The position numbers and the translations under genes were made by a program. From NCBI RefSeq assembly GCF_036323735.1, contig NC_086028.1, forward strand, positions 38,388,001 to 38,452,000: a stretch of 64,000 bases of DNA, in the 5' to 3' direction. Under the pieces are notes generated by a model, which was not told the origin of the DNA, did not search any database, and worked only from the letters and a program-made list of their open reading frames with translations. Positions within the stretch are counted from its first letter, which is position 1; every line of letters begins with the position of its first letter. Below are positions 29,917 to 40,385 of this stretch, in pieces. This stretch comes from Rattus norvegicus (taxonomy: Eukaryota; Chordata; Mammalia; Rodentia; Muridae).

Positions 29917-30123
29917 GCCAGTGCGCACTACTCCTTCGTCGAGGTAGGACGAGCTCTCACTGTCTGAGCCAAACCGAACCGGGCCGAGCTGAGCCGAGGT
30001 CAGCGGTGGCCAGAGGAACCCAGCATCTCGGGCATCATTCGCTCCGTGCACGCATCGTGTACCTACACCGCAACTCCGTGCCTCATTCCCGGGTACCCTC
30101 TGTGACTCGCTCCTGCAGCAAAG
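29917..30123 (+). other. Irf1: Irf1 exon 1 (5'UTR)
   Basis: The sequence matches the known rodent Irf1 5'UTR (CCAGCATCTCGGGCATC, then GCTCCTGCAGCAAAG) and ends at a good donor, AAG|GTAAGC, at 30123/30124. The start is inferred from the usual distances to the GAS (about 120 bp) and kB site (about 40 bp); expect some spread of start sites as in other CpG-island promoters. The exon is non-coding. Confidence 0.8.
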
Positions 30124-31123
30124 GTAAGCCCGCCGGGGCTGCACGGGTACGGACGGGCGGCGTGAAACAAAAGGCGCCCGGGGCACCAGGAAGTGGGGGC
30201 CAGAGACACCCTGGGTCGGGGTGGCTCGCTGGCTGGGGAGGGCGCCGCGAGCGAGCGGCCGGGAGGCGGGCCGCGGCGTGCACCGCCCCCTGGCCGCGCT
30301 CGGCGGTCTGCGTGCGCGGAGCCGCTGCGGGGCCTCTCGGTAGCCCAGAGCGGCCATCGCGCGCACCCGCTAGCAGCGCCGGGGACTCGGATGTCCGCCC
30401 GCGCGCAGTTTTGGCGGTCGCAGCTTGACGCCTGGGCTGTAGGTTTCGAACGCGCAGTGTTCAGTGGCAGAGGTTGGCTCGCTGCCTTGACTGGCTGGAC
30501 CCGGTCGTGAACTACAAGGCTTTCGGGAGGAGGTGCCACAGGTGTTGCTTGCGCCACTTCTCTTTGCAGCAGGGGAAACCAGGCCGGAAGGGGTTGTGCC
30601 CCGGGCTGTATGTTGTGGGCACTAGCTGTCAAGAGGGGATGTAGTCTGGATTGGAATGGGTGGGGGGAAGTGCCCTGGAGGGTGACTTGCTTGCCCAGCC
30701 TGGAAGGTGTAGAGCTGGGGGTGACAACAAGCAAAGCAGTCCCTTCCATCCTCCAAAGATTGAATTTTGAGAAAAAAAAGTTATGTGTTTTGCGCACCCC
30801 CACCCCCACTTTTTTTTGTACATATATCCTGAAACCATTCAGACAGACTTGCTTGGTTGTTTCTTCCTGAGGCTGGCTGGGAGAGACCGAGATAATGGGC
30901 AGGTGGCTTTGCCTATGGTGCTGCCAAGTTTCATTCTACTGTAGGGTCCTTTCTCTATGACTGTGGGACCTGTTACCTGGTTGATGGCAGGAGAGTGGGG
31001 GAGGGTAACGACCTGGGTGAGGACCGGGGAAGGTAATTGAGTGATCGGCCTTGGGTGGAGCAGGGCAGTGCCCAGGATTGTTTAACAGACTCTAAACACA
31101 GGCCTTCTGTCTTCTCCCTCCAG
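30124..31123 (+). other. Irf1 intron 1
   Basis: Donor GTAAGC at 30124, acceptor CTCCCTCCAG ending at 31123, with a long pyrimidine tract. The first 320 bp belong to the CpG island; the rest is unique. Confidence 0.85.
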
Positions 31124-31215
31124 CCACCATGCCTATCACTCGGATGCGAATGAGACCCTGGCTAGAGATGCAGATTAATTCCAACCAAATTCCAGGGCTG
31201 AGCTGGATCAATAAA
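31124..31215 (+). CDS. Irf1: Irf1 exon 2 (residues 1-29)
   Basis: Acceptor AG at 31122-31123; start codon 31129-31131; ends at AAA|GTGAGT (phase 0). Encodes MPITRMRMRPWLEMQ onward, with W11 and W26. Confidence 0.97.
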
Positions 31216-34200
31216 GTGAGTGTTCTCCTGGGTATTTCTGCTGTTTTAACCCATGTTCTCTTGGGGGGACTCAAGTTCCATTATCGAACATGAGAGCAGG
31301 AAAATGTGTTTCCTAGTGGGTGCTGCATGCCAGAACGGCTAAGGTCTGACTTCTGCCGCTTGCTTCTTCCTTCCTGAAGCTGTGGCCAGTCCACCCTCCT
31401 AGTGGCAGGCACAGTCTCAGCACCAAGACTTCCCAGCATCTGCAGAGCCCGGGGTCTTCTCTTCCAAGAGAAATGCTGTATCCCTAACATTCCACATAGC
31501 TCCAGTTGGATAGACAGGAGACAGAAAAGCGGTCGATGCTGGTTAGGAACAGGGCTAGTTAAGTAGGAACCCAAGAAGTCACAGTTGGCACACCTGGCAG
31601 TAGAGCAGCAGTGACAGCATTGGTTATAATGATTATGTGCTTAGCACCGTTTAAATATGATACCAAGTTGCACATTTTAATTGTCATAGTAATCCTGAGA
31701 GGTGGGTCTCAGAGAAGGAAACTGAGGCACTTTAAGATAGATTACAAGGTGGTAAAAAGTGTGAAACCCAAACTTGGTTGAAAATGGATACGTTAGCCAG
31801 TAGTAACAAGAATGGTGGTAAGATCCTCATCTTAGGGCTGGCTCAGCAGATAAAGGCACCTTCCAGCAAGCCTGACAGCCTGACTTTGATCCCTAATCTC
31901 CTCATGGAAAAGGAGAGTACGAACTCCTACAGGTTGTCCTTGGACCTGTACACGGGTGCCGCGGCTTGCGCGCACGTCCAACACGTACACACATAATACA
32001 TGCATAAAAATTAAAAAATAAAAGCAAAACCTTATTCATTGTGGCTGTTGTCCCCACACATAGATAAACCTTTTCTCTTTGAGTTCTGTCTTATTTAAGG
32101 GGAGAGGAATAGGCCAGTACTATACAGGCAGTCCTCATCCAGGTCTGGCCCAGGGCTCCCTTGGGTGTATGAGCAGGACCCTATATAGGAGCCAATGTGC
32201 TTGGTGTCCTGAGGAGACTGCAGCTAGAAGTTTCCATGTTCCAATGCTCATTAGCCAGAGATAAACAAGCAGCCAACACCTGCCAGGCCAGGGCCGAGAG
32301 GGCACTGCTTAGGTTCTTGCTTACCCCAGGAGCTAAGGCAGGGGTGTCTTTGTTGACCTTCTAGTGCTGTGGCTCGTCAGAACTTAGACCCCCTTCCTAA
32401 AAGATGCAGAGCGCCTACCCGTTAAAGGCAGCTGGGATGGGTCAATCTAGGCCAGATGTCGGGGTGAAAAGGGGAAGTCAGCCTTTTCCCATACTTGGGG
32501 ACCCGTGCATACTCAGCCGCACTCGGAGCTGACACAGTCTTCTATGTGCACTGTTCAGGAAGAGATGATCTTCCAGATCCCATGGAAGCATGCTGCCAAG
32601 CACGGTTGGGACATCAACAAGGATGCCTGTCTGTTCCGGAGCTGGGCCATTCACACAGGTGTGCAGGGTGGGGGAGGGGCAGAGGAGAGACAGAGGGGAT
32701 ACAGGCTACCATCCATGCTCTGGGTGGCCTCTCAGTTCCCCGACACAGCGTGCAGAATTATTGGAACCAGGGGATGAGGTGCACCTGTATTTTTAAGGCA
32801 AAAATGTTAGAAAGTATGTGTACTTTCAGGGGTCTGTCTAGACTGCAGTTGTCCCGTAGAAAAGACAGTTGTGCATCAGGGTACCCAGACACTTCTATCT
32901 TCCTTTCTCAAGGTCCTAACTAAAGGTCCTTGACCCAAGCCCCATCTGGTTGGTGGCCGGCCCCCCTTTCTTCTTTCAGGAATCAGGCACTTGATCCTAT
33001 TCAGACCTGTTAGTAACTGTCCTTGTTGCCAGCTCTGTGCCCACTTGTACTTCACAAACATCAGATAAGCCTCAGTCCCAGAAGTCTCTGGCTGCTGAGA
33101 ACGTAAGCAGGGAGACAGTTTCGGTCCAAGACAGTTAGCACATGTATGGGGGGTAGAGACACTCAAGTGAGCCTATTTGAGCCCTTCCCATCCCTGCTGG
33201 ATATCTGAGCCAACTCTGGGCATATGAGAACCCCCAGGACTTGTTGACAGTGGTTTTTGCTAGTTAACCCCTGTATGGATGTCTGGGGTGGGGTACCCTT
33301 GCCTTTCTTCTCCCAGCCCAGAGAGCGGCTGATGGATGAATTTATTCTCCTGGTCTGTAGGCCGATACAAAGCAGGGGAAAAAGAGCCAGATCCCAAGAC
33401 TTGGAAGGCAAACTTCCGGTGTGCCATGAACTCCCTACCAGACATCGAGGAAGTGAAGGACCAGAGCAGGAACAAGGGCAGCTCTGCTGTACGCGTGTAC
33501 CGGATGCTGCCACCCCTCACCAAGAACCAGAGGAAAGAGAGAAAGTCCAAGTCCAGCCGTGACACTAAGAGCAAAACCAAGAGGAAGGTGAGCTTGACTC
33601 TAAGCAGCCCAGCCTTAGGTAGGGGGGCAGTGGGTAAGTGCCACAGCAGGCCTAAGCTGTTTCCTCTCTGTAGCTGTGCGGAGATTCTAGCCCTGACACC
33701 TTATCTGACGGACTGAGCAGCTCTACTCTGCCTGATGACCACAGCAGTTACACAGCTCAGGGATACCTGGGTCAGGACTTGGACATGGACAGGGACATTA
33801 CCCCAGGTGAGGTCGCCACTGTGGCAAGGGCGCTTTTAGGTTCCACCCAAGAGGCATCGTGGGAACAGAGAAGAGTGTGGGGCATAATCATGGGACTCTG
33901 TCAGGGAAGCGTGCAGGGTGGAGGGGCTCAGGTATTGCAAACTAAGAGAGCACGCCCGTCCTGACTTGCACCTTCTCCCAGCTCTGTCACCGTGCGTCGT
34001 CAGCAGCAGTCTCTCTGAGTGGCATATGCAGATGGACATCATGCCAGACAGCACCACTGATCTGTACAACTTGCAGGTGTCGCCCATGCCCTCCACCTCT
34101 GAAGGTTTGTACTCTTAGGGACTGGCCTGCCTCATGTGCGTCTTGAGGGGGAATAGAGTCTGCCTAGAAATCTATGTGCCAAGCTGGGCATTGGCACCCA

Positions 34201-36078
34201 CCTTTAATTCCAGCATTAGGAGGCCAGCCTTGTCTACATAGTGAGTTCTAGAACAGCTAGGCCTTCACAGAGAAACCACTGTGGGGTGGAGGTGAAGAAA
34301 CCTATGTGCCTTTGAGCCAATGGAGCCGGGCACTGCTTACCCTATCCCCATAGCAAGAAAGCAAGTTCCTGAGACACAAAACCGTTCAGAGCTTTCATGT
34401 GCTCAAGGCCAAGAGGGAGGGAATTGGGCCACATCTTGGTCAAAGGTGGCTAGTGCTCCTGGCTTCCCCGCACTCAGTTGTCTGAGGGTGAGGAAGGAAG
34501 TGAAGGGGTGGGATGCGGCCTTGCTCTGTAGTTGGGGAGGGTGAGTCATCAAGCCAGTGTCCTGTTCTGGAATCTCCAGGGCAGGCAGATGCTGGTTGGG
34601 AGGCTTGGGGAGGTGGCGGGGAGCTGCAGGGCAAACATTCATGGCCAACCTCTTGTCCCTCCTCACAGCTGCAACAGATGAGGATGAGGAAGGGAAGTTA
34701 CCTGAGGACATCATGAAGGTAAATCCCTTTGCATATTGCATCCGGGAAGAGAAGGCAAGCTAGGGACAGCTTGCAAGTCACTTAGGGCAGGTGCTGTAAT
34801 CTGGCTACCTATGCAGTTCCGCAAGTGCCCCTACTTCATGTGTTGGGGGAACTGTTGCCTCAGCAGGTGAGAAGCCTAGTCTCTAACAGGCCATGCTCCA
34901 GCAAGCCTCAGGGTCCCAGACAGCTCTGAGTCAGCACCCCCCTGAGCACTGTGTCCTCCGCCCCAGCATACCCAGCCCGTCAGGTTTGGGTAATGCACAT
35001 CAGGTTTCAATAATCAGCTTTTGGGATCTGTACTAGGATGGCTTTAGGAAAAATAAATAAAACCCTCTGGTTTTTGTTTTTGTTTTTTTTTTCTTAGCAA
35101 GTTCTAAATGGTGGTTTACTTTTTCAGCTGCAGTTTTCTAAGTGACCATTAAAGATTCTGAGGTAGTTTTAGCTCGAGTCTGGCCCTTGAGCACCGAACT
35201 TTGAGATGTGGATCCATCCAGGTCCTTGTCTCCGTCTTTCCTGGCTTGTTATGCTAACCTTTGCTTTAAGCTGCCTGCCAGTTGCCATGTCCTTCCCAGC
35301 AGAGGGAAATCATGCAGATTCTGTGCCAGAGGGTGGAGGCGAGATGAGAGGGATGGTGACACACAGGAGGGGCCAGCAGGGCCCAGGTAGCTTCGTGCTC
35401 CCTTACTCTTAGGCCTTGTCTTGACAGTTCTGCCTGTTGTTACCCATAAACAGTCAAAGTTGTGATCCTGCCTGGGAAGGGTTAGGTCCTCCAAGGGAAG
35501 GGAGGACCTCAGGGTGAGTCCACACTGGCAGGCAGCTGATGGCTTCATGCTCTCTCCCTAGCTCTTTGAACAGTCTGAGTGGCAGCCGACGCACGTGGAT
35601 GGCAAGGGATACTTGCTCAATGAACCAGGAGCCCAACTCTCTACTGTCTATGGAGACTTCAGCTGCAAGGAGGAACCAGAGATCGACAGCCCTGGAGGTA
35701 AGAGGCTTCCGGGTCCTTATGGGTTCTGGGAGAAGGCAGAAGCTGATGGAGGCTGGGAAATACTTGAGGCAGAGCCAGGTAAAGCATTCCTTTTAAACCA
35801 GGCCAGCAGGTACAGCATTGAGAGTTATCAGCTGTTTCTATGCTGGGGCTGGTCTGTAGATGAGTTGTGGTTGCTGCTGACTGTGGACAGCTGAGTGAGA
35901 TTCACATCCCCTTCCTCATACAGCCCTTTTCTTTTGTCATCTTCTAGGGGACATCGAGATAGGCATACAGCGTGTCTTCACAGAGATGAAGAATATGGAC
36001 CCCGTCATGTGGATGGACACCCTGCTGGGCAACTCTACCAGGCCGCCCTCCATTCAGGCTATTCCTTGTGCACCATAA
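31129..36078 (+). CDS. Irf1: Interferon regulatory factor 1 (spliced, 8 coding exons)
   Basis: Joined coding exons 31129-31215, 32559-32658, 33361-33587, 33674-33806, 33982-34104, 34669-34718, 35562-35697 and 35948-36078 give 987 bases, 328 residues plus stop, the length expected for rat IRF1. All introns are GT-AG. The N-terminal DNA-binding domain (about 1-113) has the five-tryptophan repeat W11, W26, W38, W46, W58 and the recognition-helix residues R82, C83, N86 and S87 that contact GAAA. A basic nuclear-localisation region follows (120-138). The acidic middle and C-terminal part (about 139-328) carry transactivation and C-terminal regulatory functions in this family. IRF1 is a nuclear activator of interferon-response genes, MHC class I processing, Nos2, Il12 and apoptosis genes. 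The start is the first AUG, in a strong context (GCCACCATGC). No break or missing key residue is seen. Confidence 0.98.
31216..32558 (+). other. Irf1 intron 2
   Basis: GTGAGT ... CTGTTCAG. Contains a B2/B3-like SINE at about 31835-32030 (AGGGCTGGCTCAGCAGATAAAGGCACC...TACATGCATAAAAATTAAAAAATAAAA). No other repeat was noted. Confidence 0.85.
32559..32658 (+). CDS. Irf1: Irf1 exon 3 (residues 30-63, phase 0/1)
   Basis: 100 bp. Acceptor CAG|GAAGAG; donor ACAG|GTGTGC splits Gly63. Holds W38, W46 and W58 of the tryptophan repeat. Translates to EEMIFQIPWKHAAKHGW and onward without a break. Confidence 0.97.
32659..33360 (+). other. Irf1 intron 3
   Basis: GTGTGC ... GGTCTGTAG. Unique sequence, no repeat recognised. 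Confidence 0.85.
33361..33587 (+). CDS. Irf1: Irf1 exon 4 (residues 63-138), recognition helix and nuclear-localisation region
   Basis: 227 bp, uninterrupted. Acceptor TGTAG|GCCGA; donor AAG|GTGAGC. Encodes the recognition helix (NFRCAMNS, 80-87) and the basic run RKERKSK...KSKTKRK (120-138). I recall the human gene dividing this sequence into exons of 177 and 50 bp; in this window there is no intron at that point (around 33537). Confidence 0.97.
33674..33806 (+). CDS. Irf1: Irf1 exon 5 (residues 139-183)
   Basis: 133 bp. Acceptor CTGTAG|CTGTGC; donor CCAG|GTGAGG, splitting Ala183. Acidic and Ser-rich (LSDGLSSSTLPDDHSS). Confidence 0.96.
33982..34104 (+). CDS. Irf1: Irf1 exon 6 (residues 183-224)
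   Basis: 123 bp. Acceptor TCCCAG|CTCTG; donor GAAG|GTTTGT. Encodes LSPCVVSSSLSEWHMQMD...SPMPSTSE. Confidence 0.96.
34105..34668 (+). other. Irf1 intron 6
   Basis: GTTTGT ... CTCACAG. Carries a short B1 SINE at about 34175-34280 (AAGCTGGGCATTGGCACCCACCTTTAATTCCAGC). Confidence 0.85.
34669..34718 (+). CDS. Irf1: Irf1 exon 7 (residues 224-240)
   Basis: 50 bp. Acceptor CACAG|CTGCA; donor AAG|GTAAAT. Encodes the acidic stretch ATDEDEEGKLPEDIMK. It follows the phase-1 split of exon 6 and leaves phase 0. Confidence 0.96.
34719..35561 (+). other. Irf1 intron 7
   Basis: GTAAAT ... CTCTCCCTAG. Unique apart from an AATAAATAAAA and T-rich stretch near 35050-35095. Confidence 0.85.
35562..35697 (+). 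CDS. Irf1: Irf1 exon 8 (residues 241-286)
   Basis: 136 bp. Acceptor CCCTAG|CTCTTTG; donor GGAG|GTAAGA. Encodes LFEQSEWQPTHVDGKGYLL...FSCKEEPEIDSPG, part of the C-terminal regulatory domain; the EEPEIDSP run is PEST-like. Confidence 0.96.
35948..36078 (+). CDS. Irf1: Irf1 exon 9 coding part (residues 286-328 and stop)
   Basis: Acceptor TTCTAG|GGGAC; stop TAA at 36076-36078. Ends in the conserved tail PSIQAIPCAP. The exon continues into the 3'UTR. Confidence 0.97.
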
Positions 36079-36742
36079 TTTGGGTCCCTGACCCGTTCTT
36101 GCCCTCCTGAGTGAGCTAGGTCCAGCATCATGGTGGCTGTGATACAACATAAAGCTAAACTTCCGTGGACCCCTTGATGTGGCAAAACATAATCCCATTG
36201 CCAAGCAGGGAAGGGACCAAACCATCCTCCTTGGGTCAGTGGACTGACTCTTCAGAGCTTAGGAGGCAGGGTCTAAGTTTTTCAAGCTGGTCCTGACTCC
36301 TAGGAAGATGGATTGGCGTTCTGAGGTTAGTGTGAGGCAGAGGACCTGGACGGAAGTTACCTTCTAGCTCTTTGAAAGCTTCATTGCTTAGAGAGGGTCT
36401 CACCACTGGGCTGGCCCTGGGGGAATAGACCAGCGCCCACAGAAGAGCATTGCACTGGCCTTAGGGCTGGCTCCACACTGGGAGACAATTGCACTAAGTC
36501 CTATTCCCAAAGAACTGCTGCCCTTCCCAACCGAGCCCTGGGATGGTTCTAGAGCCAGTGAAATGTGAAGGAAAAAATGGGGTCCTGTGAGGGTTGTCTC
36601 CCTTAGCCTCAGAGGGATTCTGCCTCACTCCCTGCTCCAGCTGTGGGGCTCAGGAAAAAAAAATGGCACTTTCTCTGTGGACTTTGCCACATTTCTGATC
36701 AGAAGTGTACACTAACATTTCTCCCCAAGTCTTGGCCTTTGC

Positions 36743-36753
36743 ATTTATTTATA
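36743..36753 (+). promoter_or_regulatory. AU-rich element in the Irf1 3'UTR
   Basis: ATTTATTTATA contains two overlapping ATTTA pentamers, the form of destabilising elements in short-lived immune mRNAs. Irf1 mRNA is known to turn over fast; that this motif is responsible is inference. Confidence 0.45.
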
Positions 36754-36925
36754 TAGTGCCTTGCCCTGTGCCTGCTGTCTCTCCTCAGGCCTCAGCAGTC
36801 CTCAGCAGGCCCAGGGAGGGGGTTGTGAGCGCCTTGGCGTGACTCTGAACATTGGAAACGCCACCTAACTACTAAGTTGTGTCTGATCTCGTGTGGATCT
36901 GTGTAAATATGTATATTCATCTTTT

Positions 36926-36931
36926 TATAAA
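36926..36931 (+). terminator. Probable variant polyadenylation signal of Irf1
   Basis: TATAAA about 12-17 bases before the expected mRNA end, followed downstream by a GT-rich stretch (GAGGTGTGCGTGTGG). Confidence 0.55.
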
Positions 36932-37224
36932 AACCTAAGTTGTTTACGAGGTGTGCGTGTGGCTCTTTACTTAGAAGTCGGAACTGGTTTTACTTTTTAC
37001 GGAGAGCTCCCAATGGGAGTCTCTTGCTGGCTTTCTGCCTGAGCTTCAGCCCAGCACTGACATGCATCTGTCATGAATCTTTCCAGTTTTGGTCAGGAAA
37101 GAAGATGACGGGAGGAGGGGACATCACGCCACAGGGACATGCTCACTTACGTTTGCTGCGGGAGTGGGGGTGGGGTGGGATGGATGAGGTTGTTTTCATT
37201 TTATTTGTTTTTTTTTTGTTTTAA

Positions 37225-37485
37225 TTTCTTTATTTCCAGTGTCTGAATGTATGTCTATGTAAGGGTGTCCGGATCTTCTAGAACTAGTTACAGACAGTTG
37301 TGAGCTGCCATGTGGTTGCTGGAAATTGAACCCGGATCCTCTGGGAGAGCAGCCAATGCTCAACTGCTGAGCATTGTTTGTTTTTTGAGACAGCATCCTC
37401 ACTACCGTATCCTTGGCTTTCCTGGAACTTAACGATGTAGACCAGGCTGGCTTCAAACTCAAAGAAATCTGCCTGCCGAGTTTTT
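37225..37485 (-). mobile_element. B2 and B1 SINEs, antisense, adjacent
   Basis: 37225-37375: TTATTTCCAGTGTCTGAATG...GTTGCTGGAAATTGAACCCGGATCCTCTGGGAGAGCAG (B2/B3). 37380-37485: TTTTTTGAGACAGCATCC...GTCTTTCCTGGAACTTAACGATGTAGACCAGGCTGGC-like B1. Sequence 37000-37200 before them is unique, post-Irf1 DNA. Confidence 0.6.
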
Positions 37486-38085
37486 GTTTGTAGGTCAGAG
37501 GATAACACACAGAGTTTAAGTTTGTAGGTCATCAGGCTTGGGAGTTGATTTTGAAATCTTGGGGCCCAGTTATTGGTTAGTCTATGACACATTCAGAAGA
37601 ATCCAAAGTCTATTGGTTCTGTTGTACAAACGGGTGCCATTTCAAACAATGAACAATTGGTATGACACTGACGATTAGAATAGACAGCAGTGCAGGCAAT
37701 GTCCCCAAGACCTGCCATACCAGGTCTCACTTGATGGAAATAATTTCTACAAAATGCTGACACTAGTCAAGCCAAGGGACTAAGTACCTGAAATGTGTTC
37801 AATGATACTATCAGGAGCTTGATGTTCAGTTTTAGTTAAAATTCAGATAGCTACATATGACAGGTGACTATGGTTTGGACTCATTTGGAAACAGTTTAGG
37901 GCAGATCTGAATGAGTGAAGGACAGGAGTACTGATAGCTGGCTAGTTCAAGCCCACCTGATTATTTTAGTAGTTAACTCTGAGTGCTAAATACCAGCCGC
38001 ACAGCATAACTGATCCGTTACACTTGCACATATGACCATTAGAGGGCAACTTTGGTGTCCACTCCTCAGGTACGTTATGTTTTTT
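37486..38085. other. Intergenic, no gene
   Basis: Unique sequence; CTCF-like motif at 38036. 38086-38280 is an old antisense B1/B4 copy (TTTGAGACAGGGTCTCTGGCC...CAAAGCAAGTGCTTTACAGACAG). Confidence 0.4.
38036..38049 (+). promoter_or_regulatory. CTCF-like motif downstream of Irf1
   Basis: CCATTAGAGGGCAA differs from the CTCF core at one position (T for S). It lies about 1.1 kb past the gene end, in non-SINE sequence. Confidence 0.35.
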
Positions 38086-38499
38086 GTTTGAGACAGGGTC
38101 TCTGGCCTGGACCTTCACCAAGTAGCCTGTTGTAACTGGCTGAGCTCCAGGGGTCCACTTCCCAGTCACTGGGAATTGCTGTCATCTGCACCACCACACC
38201 TGAGGTTTTATAAGGGTCCTGGAGTTTGAACTCAGGTCTGCACGCCAAAGCAAGTGCTTTACAGACAGCCAACATCCCCTCCACCCCCCTTCCCATCCCT
38301 TTGGGCTGAAGATGCTTCTTCGCTCCTGTCTTTCAGTATTGTGCGTGGGCAAATACATAGGCGTTCTCTGTGCAGGCGCTGGATTAAAAGTCTGAAAACC
38401 ATAGTTAAGGAGCCATGTGTAACATAACAGCTCTTTAAGACAAAGCCTGACTCTTGTTAAGTATCTGAGGTGAAAGATCTGGAAACGGCTTTTAGTTTC

Positions 38500-38690
38500 C
38501 TTTTAAAAAGTATTTATTTTATGTATATGACTACACTATAGCTGTCTTCAGACACACCAGAAGAGGGAGGGCATCAGATTCCATTACAGATGGTTGTGAG
38601 TCACCACATGGTTGCCGGGAATTGAACTCAGGACCTCTGGGAGAGCAGTCAGTGCTCTTAGCCACTGAGCTATCCCTCCTGCCTCAGCTT
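38500..38690 (-). mobile_element. B2 SINE, antisense
   Basis: AAAAAGTATTTATTTTATGTATATGACTACACTATAGCTGTCTTCAGACAC...GTTGCCGGGAATTGAACTCAGGACCTCTGGGAGAGCAGTCAGTGC. Full length. Confidence 0.85.
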
Positions 38691-40370
38691 TTAGGTTTCT
38701 TAAAAGAGCAGCAGGTGCCTCTGGCGATGCCTGAGGAACATGGTCATTGCTCTATGAAAGCTCCAGACACATCTTCCATATTTTCAGTCCCGGAAACCTC
38801 TGGGACTGGTGACTCGTCACTGGGTCCACGACTCTGGAGTGTGTACCCTGGTGAGAAGGGAAGATGAGGAGAATACTGGAAAATGGGCAAAGGTCGGCCT
38901 GGGGTCATCCTGAATTGTGAACACTGTGTAAATGGCAGATGGGTTCTTGCTGGGGGGCCATCCTGTTTGGGGATGGGGGTGAGGGTGGGGTGAGGTCCTT
39001 GACTGCTGGCCCTGCCCATCTGAAGATCCATGTGGGTTTTTCAAGAACAGCTTTACTGGGGACAAGGATGAAGAAGATGGATCTACTGCCTTCTTAGTTC
39101 TTTGAGGGCCCAGATGTTATCAAGAACTAGATTTGAGGTGGTTAAGCCTCATGTGGCATCTATGGGTGGCTTTCTAAGTAATGGTGGGTCGGAGTGCTGT
39201 GGAGCCAGCTGGTCTGGAGGAATGCGTTCTACCACAGACAGACCCACTCCTGACTTCCCTCTCCTTCAACCTGATCCCCAGTGGAGAGCAGGCAGTAGTG
39301 ATAAATGAAGTCCCAAGCAGCAGGGGAGGTCTCATGCTCTAGTAAGCAAAGCTCATCACTAACACATTATCAGAAGCTCTGAGGCATTATGCTGTCAACC
39401 CCCAACCTCCAGGACCAAGATGAAGTCCACATCTCCTCCTGTAGATAGGATCAACCCCTTGGGATGTCTAGAGAGGGACCCCAAACCTCAGAGGGCAGAA
39501 AGGTCCTAGGGACCAAGCCTTGAGGACCTCCAAGATGAAGAATGGTCCTACTGTGGGCTTCAGTCCTTGCCTGGAAGACAGACACTGCTCAAATAAAGGC
39601 AGCAGCTAGTGTCTGGAATGGAGCAGCATGAGTATAAATTGAGCCCAATTTAGACCTATGATAATTCTAAGGACTTTACAGTGCTTCTCGGGGCCATTCC
39701 TAAGAGTTTCTGTCTAACCACTAATGGACACTCCTGGCTGAGCCACTGGAAGGCCATTGAAGGGCGAACTTCTTTGGGGCTATGATGAATGATATAGCTA
39801 CCAAGGACCACTCTCCAAAAGGTGGGGGTTCATAGGAAAAGCCCCACTTTTGCCAGCTCAGGTGAGGCAGGTCTAGAGTCTATGCTGATTTTTTACATGG
39901 TTATGGTGGACCCTGCCCACCTTGCCATGGTGGCCTAAGTTCAGAGATATTTGGGGACATTTCTGGTGAATCACAGGGGTCTCCTCACCTTGTTCCAAAG
40001 GTGTTACTTTAATTGAGGTGGCTTGTTCATTCCCTTCTTGGAAGAAAGCCAGAGACCACAATGTATCTATCAGCTTCTAACCTCTCAGTATACAGTCTGC
40101 ACCCTGGCTCAAAGGATAAGAGATTTCTCGGAATTCTGTCAAAGCCTCTGGTAAGGCCAGTAGCGTAGAGTTGAGATCCCGGGGAAAGCTTAGTAGCAGG
40201 TGGAGCCCCTTTCCTCTGGAAGCAAAGCACTCCTGTTGTTGGGGCCAGGTCCTGCCTACCACGTCGGATCCAAAACTCTATTCTTGCACAGGGAAAGGCA
40301 GTGTGCAAGGGCGTGAGTATGTCCAAACTGTTGTGTTAGAACACGCAGCAGGAAGCATTTGGCTTCTGTC
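38691..40370. other. Unique intergenic segment, repeat-poor
   Basis: About 1.7 kb just downstream of Irf1 without recognised SINEs. Short ORFs on both strands lack familiar protein patterns. Confidence 0.45.
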
Positions 40371-40385
40371 AGATGCTATTTCTTA

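Larger units (their letters stand above)
29660..30440. promoter_or_regulatory. CpG island at the Irf1 promoter, exon 1 and intron 1
   Basis: CpG dinucleotides and G+C are dense here and sparse on either side. The island covers the proximal promoter, the non-coding first exon and the first few hundred bases of intron 1. Long open frames run through it on both strands because stop codons are rare in GC-rich DNA; they are not genes. Confidence 0.9.
36079..36942 (+). other. Irf1: Irf1 3'UTR
   Basis: The end AATATGTATATTCATCTTTTTATAAAAACCTAAGTTGTTTAC matches the known rodent Irf1 mRNA end. No AATAAA is present near it; a TATAAA at 36926-36931 is the likely variant signal. An AU-rich ATTTATTTATA lies at 36743-36753. 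The cleavage position is inferred. Confidence 0.8.

Noticed and set aside
29679..30428. 249-codon + strand open frame across the Irf1 promoter and exon 1
   Set aside because: It crosses a real splice donor and is GC-rich low-complexity sequence; stops are simply rare in the CpG island.
30063..30809. 248-codon minus-strand open frame (and the 161-codon frame at 29881-30366)
   Set aside because: Antisense to the CpG island and intron 1, Arg/Pro/Ala-rich composition, no recognisable domain.
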